Positions 7,161-13,698 of a stretch of 17,197 nt of DNA are shown here, piece after piece (position 1 is the first letter of the stretch; each line of letters begins with the position of its first letter). The stretch lies in the NCBI GenBank assembly GCA_964529005.1, contig CAZGUH010000064.1, forward strand, positions 1-17,197, written 5' to 3'. The DNA is from CAZGUH01 sp964529005 (GTDB lineage: Bacteria; Actinomycetota; Acidimicrobiia; Acidimicrobiales; Ilumatobacteraceae). The translations under genes and the position numbers were made by a program. The notes under the pieces were generated by a model that had not been told where the DNA came from, did no database searches, and was given only the letters and a program-made list of their open reading frames with translations.

Positions 7161-7732
7161 CCCTCGCCCGTCAACGCTTCGCCAACTCGTTCGCGCTCGC
7201 CGCGGAGGCCGGGCCCTACGCGTTCTGGCCGGTCGTGCCGGCGGGCCTCGACCCGCAGTTCCACGTCAGCTGCAACGACCGCGACCAGCCGTTCCACCTG
7301 ATCCACGAGCACGACGCGGTGCTCGTGCACTTCAACGGCCGCGCCGCCGTGCGCTTCCCGGAAGGTCCGGTGCGCCAGCATGCGCTGAAGCCCGGCGACC
7401 ACGTGTACCTGCCGGCGGGACTGCCGTACCAGGTGCTCACCGAGGAGCCGTGCGTGCAGCTGCTGATGAAGGCCGAGGCGACGGAGGTCGAGGCGGTCGC
7501 CTTCTACTGCAACGCCTGTGGCGCGCTGCTCCATCGCGTCGACTTCGACACCACCGACGAGCCGCCGCAGCGCGGCTACCACCGGATCTGCGTGGGCTTC
7601 AACGACGACATCGAGCGTCGCCGGTGCGCGTCGTGTGACGCGACGCATCCGGAGATCGACGTGGAGTCCTTCGGCTGGCCGGCGATCGCCGACCAGATCG
7701 AGGCGGCCACCGACAACGCGGCCCGGGGCTGA
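7157..7732 (+). CDS. 3-hydroxyanthranilate dioxygenase-like cupin, apparently without the metal triad
   Basis: This 191-residue protein starts with GTG inside the previous stop (GTGA). It has the length and plan of bacterial 3-hydroxyanthranilate 3,4-dioxygenase: a cupin core (FHLIHEHDAVLVHFNGRAAV, then LKPGDHVYLPAGLPYQVL) and a C-terminal cysteine site with C118-x2-C121 (YCNACGALLHRV) and C157-x2-C160 (RCASCDATHP). In the second cupin motif PGDHVYLPAGLPY, the position normally held by the metal histidine is Y91. In the first motif the H-x5-E spacing is absent, although H47, H50, E51 and H52 lie nearby. It is probably a partner subunit of the preceding protein, or binds metal differently. Its TGA overlaps the ATG of the ABC ATPase by one base. 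Confidence 0.7.
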   Translation: MTLARQRFANSFALAAEAGPYAFWPVVPAGLDPQFHVSCNDRDQPFHLIHEHDAVLVHFNGRAAVRFPEGPVRQHALKPGDHVYLPAGLPYQVLTEEPCVQLLMKAEATEVEAVAFYCNACGALLHRVDFDTTDEPPQRGYHRICVGFNDDIERRRCASCDATHPEIDVESFGWPAIADQIEAATDNAARG

Positions 7733-9264
7733 TGGCCGGTCGGCCAACGGCCGCCCCGGCGCTTGCCGCGCGCGGGCTGAGCATGGCCTTCGGCGGGCAG
7801 CAGGTGCTGCACGCGGCGTCGCTCACCGTCGACGCCGGCGAGGTGCACGCGCTGGTCGGCCACAACGGCTCCGGCAAGTCCACGCTCGTGAAGATCCTCG
7901 CCGGCGTGTACACGCCGTTGCCGAGCGCCGAGATCGCCGTCGGGGGCCGGACGATCGCCGCTGGCGATCCCCAGGCCTCGTACGCGGCGGGGCTGCGCTT
8001 CGTGCACCAGGATCTCGGCCTGGTCGACACCCTCGATGTGGTCGACAACGTGCTGTTCGGCACGAGCTATCCATTGCGGCGCGGCGGTCGCATCGACTGG
8101 AGCGCGGCGCGCCGGGCGGTGTCCGAGATCCTCGAGCAGCTCGGCTACCGCGTCAACGTCCGCGCCCCGGTCGCCCGGCTGTCGGTCGCCGACCGCACGG
8201 GCGTCGCGCTCGCCCGCGCGTTGTACGCGCCGCGCGGACGGGCGTCGCTGGTGGTGCTCGACGAGACCACTGCCGCGCTCGCCGCAGCCGGCGTGGACCA
8301 CCTGTTCGACGCGGTGCGCCGCCTGACCGACCTCGGCCTCGGGGTCCTGTACATCTCCCACCGCCTCGACGAGGTGTTCGCGATCGCCGACCGCACCACG
8401 GTGTTGCGCGACGGCCGCGTCGTCGCCGTGGAACGTGTTGGCGACCTCGACGAGGACCGCTTGATCGAGCTGATCGTCGGCCGCGGTCTCGATCGCCCGG
8501 CCGCCGCTCGGGCGCCCGAGGCCACCCGGCCGGCGGCGCTCACCGTGCGCGGGTTGAGTGCTGGCGGCGTCCGTCGTGCGGACTTCGATCTCGGCGCCGG
8601 TGAGATCCTGGGCATCGCCGGACTGGACGGATCCGGCCGCGACTCGGTGGCGCCGGCCCTGTTCGGCGCGATCCCCCGGCGCGGCGTCGTGCGCGTCGGC
8701 GGCCGTCCCGTCGCGGCCGGTCGGCCCGATCTGGCCATCCGCGCCGGCATCGGGCTGCTGCCCGCCGACCGCTTGCGCAACGGTTTGTTCGGCCGGCTCA
8801 GCGGCGCGGCCAACCTGACCGTCAGCGACCTGCCGACCCGAGTCCGGTTCGGCCCACTCGACCGGAGCCGCGAGCGCGCCATCGCAACCGACTGGTTCGA
8901 GCGGCTCGACGTGCGCCCGCGCGATCCAGCGCTCCCGGTGCAATCGCTGAGCGGCGGCAACCAGCAGAAGGTCCTGCTCGGCCGTTCGTTGCGCCTCGAT
9001 CCCGACGTGCTGCTCCTCGACGAGCCGACGCAAGGGGTCGATGTCGGCGCCGTTGACCGGATCCATGCGCTCCTGCGCGCCGCCGCCGCGGACGGCGCCG
9101 GCGTCCTGGTGTGCTCGTCGGACTCGAACGAGCTGGCGCGGCTGTGCGATCGCGTCCTCGTGTTCACCAACGGCGTGATCCGCGCCGAGCTGGTCGGCGC
9201 CGAGCTCTCCGTGCACGCGATCGACGCCGCTGCCCTCAGCACCTCCGAAGGGATCGCCTCATGA
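7732..9264 (+). CDS. Sugar-type ABC importer ATPase, two nucleotide-binding domains
   Basis: This is a 510-residue tandem ATPase of the RbsA/XylG/MglA type that powers carbohydrate-type (CUT2) importers from the cytoplasmic side. Domain 1 has Walker A GHNGSGKST (43-51), Q-loop VHQDLGL (91-97), a signature-position LSVADRTGVAL (150-160) that departs from LSGGQ, Walker B VVLDET (174-179) and switch histidine YISHRLDE (207-214). Domain 2 has a degenerate Walker A, GLDGSGRDS (297-305), as is usual in this subfamily. It has a canonical LSGGNQQKVLLGRSL (406-420) and Walker B VLLLDEPTQGVDVGA (426-440). It follows the cupin pair with a 1-base overlap and its own stop overlaps the permease start (ATGA), so the importer is co-translated with the dioxygenase-like proteins. 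CUT2 systems usually take sugars, but aromatic or nucleoside-like ligands are also known for the family. Confidence 0.92.
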   Translation: MAGRPTAAPALAARGLSMAFGGQQVLHAASLTVDAGEVHALVGHNGSGKSTLVKILAGVYTPLPSAEIAVGGRTIAAGDPQASYAAGLRFVHQDLGLVDTLDVVDNVLFGTSYPLRRGGRIDWSAARRAVSEILEQLGYRVNVRAPVARLSVADRTGVALARALYAPRGRASLVVLDETTAALAAAGVDHLFDAVRRLTDLGLGVLYISHRLDEVFAIADRTTVLRDGRVVAVERVGDLDEDRLIELIVGRGLDRPAAARAPEATRPAALTVRGLSAGGVRRADFDLGAGEILGIAGLDGSGRDSVAPALFGAIPRRGVVRVGGRPVAAGRPDLAIRAGIGLLPADRLRNGLFGRLSGAANLTVSDLPTRVRFGPLDRSRERAIATDWFERLDVRPRDPALPVQSLSGGNQQKVLLGRSLRLDPDVLLLDEPTQGVDVGAVDRIHALLRAAAADGAGVLVCSSDSNELARLCDRVLVFTNGVIRAELVGAELSVHAIDAAALSTSEGIAS

Positions 9265-10292
9265 CCGACACCCTGACGCCAGCCGCCATCACCGCCGACG
9301 GCCACCGTTCGCCGGCGCCGGCGAACGGCCCGATGGAGCGGCGCAACCTCCGAGTCGGCATCCTGTCCACCCGCTTCGGCGGGGTCTGGATCCTCGCCGC
9401 GCTCGTCACGCTGTTCGCGGTCACCGAGACCGAGACGTTCCTGTCGGCGACGACGCTGCGCTCGACGCTCGGTGACCAGGCGATCACCGGCCTCCTCGCC
9501 CTCGGCGTGCTGCTGCCGCTCGTGGCCGGTCACGTCGACCTGTCGTTCGCCAGCGTGGCCGGGCTGGCGGTCATCCAGTCGTCCTGGCTCAGCCAGCACA
9601 CGTCGCTCCCGACGATCCTGATCGTGCTGTCGGTCGTCGCCTCGGCGGCGGCCGTCGGCCTGGTGAACGGCCTGTTCGTGAGCCGGCTCGGCGTGAACAG
9701 CCTGTTCATCACGCTCGGCGTCGGTACGGTCGTGACCGGCACCACCGAGTACATCGCCGATCACAACGCGATCCGCGCCGACTTCGGCGAGCCGTACCTG
9801 ACCGTCGCCCGCGGCCAGCTCTTCGACAAGATCCCGTACCTCTTCCTCCTCGTGCTCGGCCTGGGCGTGGTGTTGCACTACGTGCTCGAGCACACACCGA
9901 TCGGTCGGCGCCTGCAGGCGGTCGGCGGCAACGTCACCGCGGCGCGTCTCGCTGGCATCCGCACCCGGCGCATCGAGCTGTCGGTGTTCCTGGTCAGCGC
10001 GATCACCGCCGGGCTGACGGGGTTCCTGCTGGCGACGAAGGTCGGGCTCGGCACCGAGACGACGACCAACGGCCTGTTACTGCCCGCGTCGTCGGTGCTG
10101 TTTCTCGGGGCCACGCAGTACCGCGAGCGGCCCAACGTGCCGGGCACGTTGCTGGCGATGATCATCATGGGAACCGGCATCAAGGGCTTCCAGCTGATGG
10201 GCGCGTCGGCCTGGGTCACCAACTTCTTCTCGGGGACCGTCCTGCTGCTGGCCGTCGTCATCTCCCGCGGCCGCGTCGGGCGCGTGCGGTAG
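9261..10292 (+). CDS. Sugar-type ABC importer permease (RbsC/BPD_transp_2 family)
   Basis: The 343-residue inner-membrane protein has a roughly 40-residue polar N-terminus and about nine or ten hydrophobic segments (approximately 41-56, 74-90, 95-112, 117-140, 145-163, 191-209, 239-259, 270-283, 295-312, 322-336). Two family marks are visible: LVAGHVDLSFASVAGLAV (87-104), equivalent to the G-G-x-D-L-S-V-G-S motif of RbsC, and the cytoplasmic coupling loop VGGNVTAARLAGIRTRRI (221-238). It forms the membrane channel with the ATPase encoded just upstream (ATGA overlap). A single permease gene implies a homodimer. The receptor is not directly downstream but beyond a 632-base region of gene remnants, so the transporter operon appears to have been split. 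Confidence 0.92.
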   Translation: MTDTLTPAAITADGHRSPAPANGPMERRNLRVGILSTRFGGVWILAALVTLFAVTETETFLSATTLRSTLGDQAITGLLALGVLLPLVAGHVDLSFASVAGLAVIQSSWLSQHTSLPTILIVLSVVASAAAVGLVNGLFVSRLGVNSLFITLGVGTVVTGTTEYIADHNAIRADFGEPYLTVARGQLFDKIPYLFLLVLGLGVVLHYVLEHTPIGRRLQAVGGNVTAARLAGIRTRRIELSVFLVSAITAGLTGFLLATKVGLGTETTTNGLLLPASSVLFLGATQYRERPNVPGTLLAMIIMGTGIKGFQLMGASAWVTNFFSGTVLLLAVVISRGRVGRVR

Positions 10293-10472
10293 CGCCCCGC
10301 TCAGGTGACGGTTGCAGGCCGGGACGATCGCCGGTGAGCAGGGTTCGACGACCCGCGCAGCATCCTGCCGACGCGGACGGTTCACCTCACCGGACGAGAT
10401 CGCCGTCGGGCCGGACCGCATCATCCTTGCCTGCGCCGCGCTCGTCGTCGCCGCGGTGCTCGGCGCGGTCCT
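10293..10472. other. Intergenic stretch without a recognisable gene
   Basis: No protein family, RNA gene or strong hairpin was recognised here. One plus-strand frame encodes a short hydrophobic stretch (IILACAALVVAAVLGAVL, about 10423-10476). It lacks a convincing start, ribosome site or family match and overlaps the GAPDH-like scrap on the other strand. Confidence 0.4.
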
Positions 10473-10538
10473 CACGTCGCCATCGGCCGGCGCCGAGATG
10501 ATGACCTTGCGCGCGCCTGCTGCCAGGTGTTGCCGTGC
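10473..10538 (-). pseudogene. Fragment resembling glyceraldehyde-3-phosphate dehydrogenase
   Basis: Read on the minus strand, 22 codons give ARQ followed by HLAAGARKVIISAPADGDV. The HLxAGAKKVIISAPAxG block is one of the most conserved segments of GAPDH, around residues 105-125, just before the catalytic Cys region. Nothing upstream or downstream continues the enzyme: neither the N-terminal Rossmann motif nor SCTTN is seen. It abuts the end of the broken TetR gene, so it is a short inserted or recombined scrap. The match is short, so chance is not excluded. Confidence 0.45.
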
Positions 10539-10853
10539 GCTCGCCGAGTCAGGTAGGCCTTCAGGCGCTCCAGCGGGGATCCCTCCCCGTCGAGAGCGAC
10601 GCCTCGCCGGTGACGTCACTCGTGACGGCCGACAGCGCCTCGACGGCCAGGTCGCGCTTCCCGCGGAAGTCGTGCTCCAGGCTGCCCTGGCCCACGCCGG
10701 CGCGCACCATCGCGTCGCGCGAGCTCGTCGCGGCGTACCGCGCTCCCACAGCAGCTCCGCCATGGCGCCGGTCAACCGCGTGCGTCCATGGGCGGCGTGT
10801 GTACCTACTGGTATGTGCAGAGCGCGCGGGCCGCCGGGTTGACGCGTGGCCAT
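10532..10853 (-). pseudogene. TetR-family regulator broken by frameshifts
   Basis: Three successive minus-strand frames together spell a TetR repressor. From ATG 10853 the first frame gives RTRLTGAMAELLWERG (helix 1). The second frame, entered near 10745, gives YAATSSRDAMVRAGVGQGSL then EHDFRGKRDLAVEALSAV, the helix-turn-helix and following helix. The third frame, below about 10605, gives SPLERLKAYLTRRAHG, the start of the ligand-binding domain, and then the homology ends. One missing base after the WERG codons would account for the first break. The gene is divergent from the receptor operon, with the operator-like repeat 10876-10890 between them, which is the classic TetR self-control layout. 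As written it cannot make a functional repressor; sequencing error at the first shift is possible, but truncation and a second shift argue for real decay. Confidence 0.6.
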
Positions 10854-10875
10854 CCGCGCGGGCAAGCTGCGAATA

Positions 10876-10903
10876 CAGAAAGTTGTTCTGCTATGTCGGA
10901 CAT
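10876..10903. promoter_or_regulatory. Candidate operator upstream of the receptor-catabolic operon
   Basis: CAGAAAGTTGTTCTG (10876-10890) is an exact CAGAA-N5-TTCTG inverted repeat. GACAT follows at 10899-10903, 8 bases after the right arm. It ends 34 bases before the receptor start and 22 bases outside the TetR remnant's first codon, so it could serve both directions. Confidence 0.55.
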
Positions 10904-10924
10904 GGAGCGCATGGGGGGAATGGG

Positions 10925-12133
10925 ATGAAGGTGACACACCGGAGGGCAACGTGGACGCGGCGGGCTGTCGCGGCGCTGGCCGGGGCCACGCTGGCACTGG
11001 CGGCATGTGGCGGCGACGACGGCGACGACGCCGCCGCGGCGTCGACCACGGCGGGCACGGGCGCCGGTTCGACGACCGGCTCGACCGGCGAGTCGACGGC
11101 CACGTCGGAGGCCGCCGCCAGCGCGGCGCAAGCGGACCTCGAGCGGTTCAAGGTGCCGGCGACCGAGTTGGCGCCACTGCCGACGATCTCGGGGGAGATC
11201 CCGGCGGCGTTGAAGGTGTACCTCATCGCCACCGGCAACGAGACCGACCGGCTGATCGGCCAGGGCATGTCGGAGGCGGCCGAGTTGCTCGGCTGGAGCG
11301 TCGAGGTGATCAACGCCGATCGTCGCGATCCGGCCCAGGCGACGGCTGCGGTCCTGTCGGCGCTCGAGTCCGGCGCCGATGCGATCGTCGTGCCGTCGGT
11401 GCAGGCCGCAGCGATCGCCGAGGGCATCGCCGAAGCCGAGGAGCAGGGCGTGCCGATCGTGCAGATCGGCAGCAGCGAGCCCGAGGCGTTCACCGGTGCC
11501 GTGAACACGATCACCGCCAACGCCGACCTCTACGGCCAGATCATGGCCGCCGCCACCGCCGCCGACGCGGAGCAGGCCGGTGAGGCCGCCCACGTCGGCA
11601 TCCTCACCTCTGGTGCGCTGACGTTCCTCGCCCCAGTGTTCGACGCCTTCACCGAGCAGCTCCAGGGGTACTGCCCGGACTGCAGCACCGAGCTGATCGA
11701 CGCCCCGGTCGGCGAGCTGGCGTCGGGCCAGGCGTCGACATCGATCGTCTCCGCCCTGCAACGCAACCCCGACCTCAACTACGTCCTGACCCTCGGCAAC
11801 TTCGCCGCCGGCGTGCGACCGGGCCTCGACAGCAACGGCTACGAGTCGGTCAAGATCGTCGGTTACCTGCCGACCCCCGCCCTGCTGCAGGAGATGGTCG
11901 ACTCGCCCGACGGCTACGTCGGCTGGGTGGTCGTGCCCAACACGTACGACGGGTTCACCGCGATCGACGCCGTGCTGCGGGCGAAGACGGGCGGCGACCC
12001 GACCGTGCACAACGAGGAGGCAGAGCCGCTGTGGATCGTCGGCCCGGACTCCGACATCGACACCTCGGCCCTCCCCGAGCTGCCGTTCGACTACGCCCAG
12101 GCGTTCGCGGCCCTGTGGGGGGTGGCCGGCTAG
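10925..12133 (+). CDS. ABC importer receptor lipoprotein (periplasmic-binding-protein type 1)
   Basis: The 402-residue protein starts at ATG 10925 after a strong GGGGGGAA. It has a basic N-terminus, a hydrophobic stretch and a lipobox LAAC with C28 as the lipidated residue. An acidic then Ser/Thr/Gly/Ala-rich tether of about 35 residues leads to a ligand-binding domain of the sugar-binding (RbsB, Peripla_BP_4) type beginning near ALKVYLIATGNETDRLIGQG. Recognisable steps are VEVINADRRDPAQATAAVLS, GADAIVVPSVQAAAIAE and GVPIVQIGSS, followed by the second lobe (HVGILTSGALTF, ALQRNPDLNYVLTLGN, VKIVGYLPTPALLQEMV). It would capture substrate outside the membrane for the permease and ATPase encoded at 7732-10292. 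It is the first gene of the catabolic operon and its TAG overlaps the next GTG by one base. Ligand specificity is unknown; the neighbours suggest an aromatic compound. Confidence 0.9.
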   Translation: MKVTHRRATWTRRAVAALAGATLALAACGGDDGDDAAAASTTAGTGAGSTTGSTGESTATSEAAASAAQADLERFKVPATELAPLPTISGEIPAALKVYLIATGNETDRLIGQGMSEAAELLGWSVEVINADRRDPAQATAAVLSALESGADAIVVPSVQAAAIAEGIAEAEEQGVPIVQIGSSEPEAFTGAVNTITANADLYGQIMAAATAADAEQAGEAAHVGILTSGALTFLAPVFDAFTEQLQGYCPDCSTELIDAPVGELASGQASTSIVSALQRNPDLNYVLTLGNFAAGVRPGLDSNGYESVKIVGYLPTPALLQEMVDSPDGYVGWVVVPNTYDGFTAIDAVLRAKTGGDPTVHNEEAEPLWIVGPDSDIDTSALPELPFDYAQAFAALWGVAG

Positions 12134-13698
12134 TGCGCGGACCCTTGCATGTGGCCGTCATCGGGGGTGGTCCGGGCGGCCTGTACGCCGCCCGGCTGTT
12201 GAAGCTGCGTCATCCCGGCTGGCGCGTGCGCGTCGCCGAGCAGCGCGCGCCCGGCGCGACCTTCGGGTACGGCATCGGGCTCGCCGCCCACACGCTGCGC
12301 CGCATGCACGACGCCGACCCGGCGAGCCACGACGCGCTGCTGGCGATCGGCTACCCCCTCGACACGTGGGAGCTGCGGCTGCGCGGCCGCTCCATCCGCG
12401 GCGGCGACAACACGTCGATCGGGCTGAGCCGCTCGCAGATGCTGAGCGTGCTCGCCGAGCACGCGATGGCCGCCGGCGCCGAGATCGAGTGGGGCCGACG
12501 CGCGGAGCTCGAGCAGGTGGCGGACGCGGACCTCGTCGTCGCCGCCGATGGCGTGGGCAGCGCGGTGCGCGCCCGCCTCGGCCGCGACGTCGGGGCGAGC
12601 GTCGAGGTCGGCGACCTCGCCTACATCTGGTGCGGTGGGCCGATCGTCCTCGACAGCATGCGCTTCGAGGTGGTCGAGACCGAGCACGGCGTGTTCGTCG
12701 CCCACGTGATGCCCTACGCCCGCGGTCGCTGCACCTTCCAGGTCGACACGCGGATGGAGTCGTTGCGCAACGCCGGCCTGGCGCTCGGCGCCGCGGGGCC
12801 CGACGGCACGGACGCGGCGACGATCGAGTACCTGTCCGACGCGTTTGCCGGCATCCTCGGTGGGGCCCGCCTCGAGGGCAACGGCTCGGTGTGGTCGACG
12901 TTCCAGACCGTGCGCTGCACCAGGTGGTCGACCGGCAACGTCGCGCTGCTCGGCGACGCCGCGCACACCGCCCACTACTCGGTCGGATCGGGCACGCGGA
13001 TGGCGATGGAGGATGCGCTCGCACTCGCCGACGCCATCGATGCCGCGGCGGAGCTCCCGGACGCGCTCGCCGCCTACGAGGCGGCGCGGCGGCCATCGGT
13101 GGAGCGGCTGCAGACGCGGGCGCTGCGCAGCCAGGCGTGGTGGGCGTCGCTGCCCGACCGGATGGAGATGCCGTTACCGCAACTGATGGTCAACTACCAG
13201 ACGCGCACGGGCGCGGTGACGGCATCTGCGCTCGCCGCCGCCGACCGTCCCCTCGTGGACGCAGCACTCGCCGAGCCCGCGCCGCGCGAGCCGTCGGAGG
13301 CGCCGGGCGCGATCCTCGGGCGGGCGCTGCGGCTGGCGCGCGCGACGCTGCCGAACCGGCTCGTCGGCCCCGGCGACGAGGTCCGCGACGTCGAGGGCGA
13401 CGTCGACCTGGTCGCCAAGACGCGCGCCGACCACGCCGATGCCTTGATCCTCGCTCGCCTCGACGGTGACCGCGCCGAGGCGGCCGCGGCCCTGATCGAC
13501 GCGGGCGCCGACGCCGTGCTCGTTGCCGCGCAGCCCGGCGACGGCGGCGTGCTGCGGCGGCTCGACGCCGCCGAACGGATGCGACTCGGCGGCGTCCCCG
13601 TCGCGGTCGAAGCGGCGGAGAGCGAGCTCGATCTGGCGAGCGCCGGTGTGCTCGCCGGCCGCGCCGACCTCGTCACGCTCATCGGAGGCGCCGCGTGA
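12133..13698 (+). CDS. FAD monooxygenase of the salicylyl-CoA/anthraniloyl-CoA hydroxylase type
   Basis: This 521-residue protein starts with GTG overlapping the previous stop. Residues 1-370 resemble the hydroxylase half of anthraniloyl-CoA monooxygenase and salicylyl-CoA 5-hydroxylase. It has GGGPGG (11-16); GATFGYGIGLAAHTLRRMHDADP after the second strand, matching the family's DTFGWGVVFSDQTL region; AADG (137-140); the ETEHGVFVAH segment (182-191); and LLGDAAHTAHYSVGSGTRMAMEDA (272-295), whose HFSIGSGTKLA-like form is characteristic of the CoA-ester subgroup. Residues about 395-521 are a short domain ending ALIDAGADAVLVAAQ and GRADLVTLIG. These resemble the last strands of the old-yellow-enzyme barrel that follows in the two-domain relatives, but most of that barrel is missing. 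The likely role is to hydroxylate the CoA thioester produced by the next gene's ligase, using NAD(P)H and O2. Its stop overlaps that gene by 4 bases. Confidence 0.82.
   Translation: MRGPLHVAVIGGGPGGLYAARLLKLRHPGWRVRVAEQRAPGATFGYGIGLAAHTLRRMHDADPASHDALLAIGYPLDTWELRLRGRSIRGGDNTSIGLSRSQMLSVLAEHAMAAGAEIEWGRRAELEQVADADLVVAADGVGSAVRARLGRDVGASVEVGDLAYIWCGGPIVLDSMRFEVVETEHGVFVAHVMPYARGRCTFQVDTRMESLRNAGLALGAAGPDGTDAATIEYLSDAFAGILGGARLEGNGSVWSTFQTVRCTRWSTGNVALLGDAAHTAHYSVGSGTRMAMEDALALADAIDAAAELPDALAAYEAARRPSVERLQTRALRSQAWWASLPDRMEMPLPQLMVNYQTRTGAVTASALAAADRPLVDAALAEPAPREPSEAPGAILGRALRLARATLPNRLVGPGDEVRDVEGDVDLVAKTRADHADALILARLDGDRAEAAAALIDAGADAVLVAAQPGDGGVLRRLDAAERMRLGGVPVAVEAAESELDLASAGVLAGRADLVTLIGGAA

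Noticed and set aside
7881..8215. Non-canonical signature of ABC domain 1 as evidence of a dead ATPase
   Set aside because: Asymmetric, partly degenerate sites are normal in the two-domain RbsA-type ATPases; Walker A/B and the switch histidine are intact.
7576..9893. Long minus-strand frames opposite the ABC genes
   Set aside because: No family match; low-complexity Arg/Ala/Asp shadow of the ATPase and permease.
10312..10842. Plus-strand 176-codon frame with one hydrophobic stretch
   Set aside because: No ribosome site or family, and it overlaps the TetR and GAPDH remnants on the other strand, which explain the sequence better.
10535..10924. Longer receptor protein starting at 10535
   Set aside because: The signal peptide and lipobox begin at the ATG at 10925, directly behind a strong ribosome site; upstream codons are antisense to the TetR remnant.
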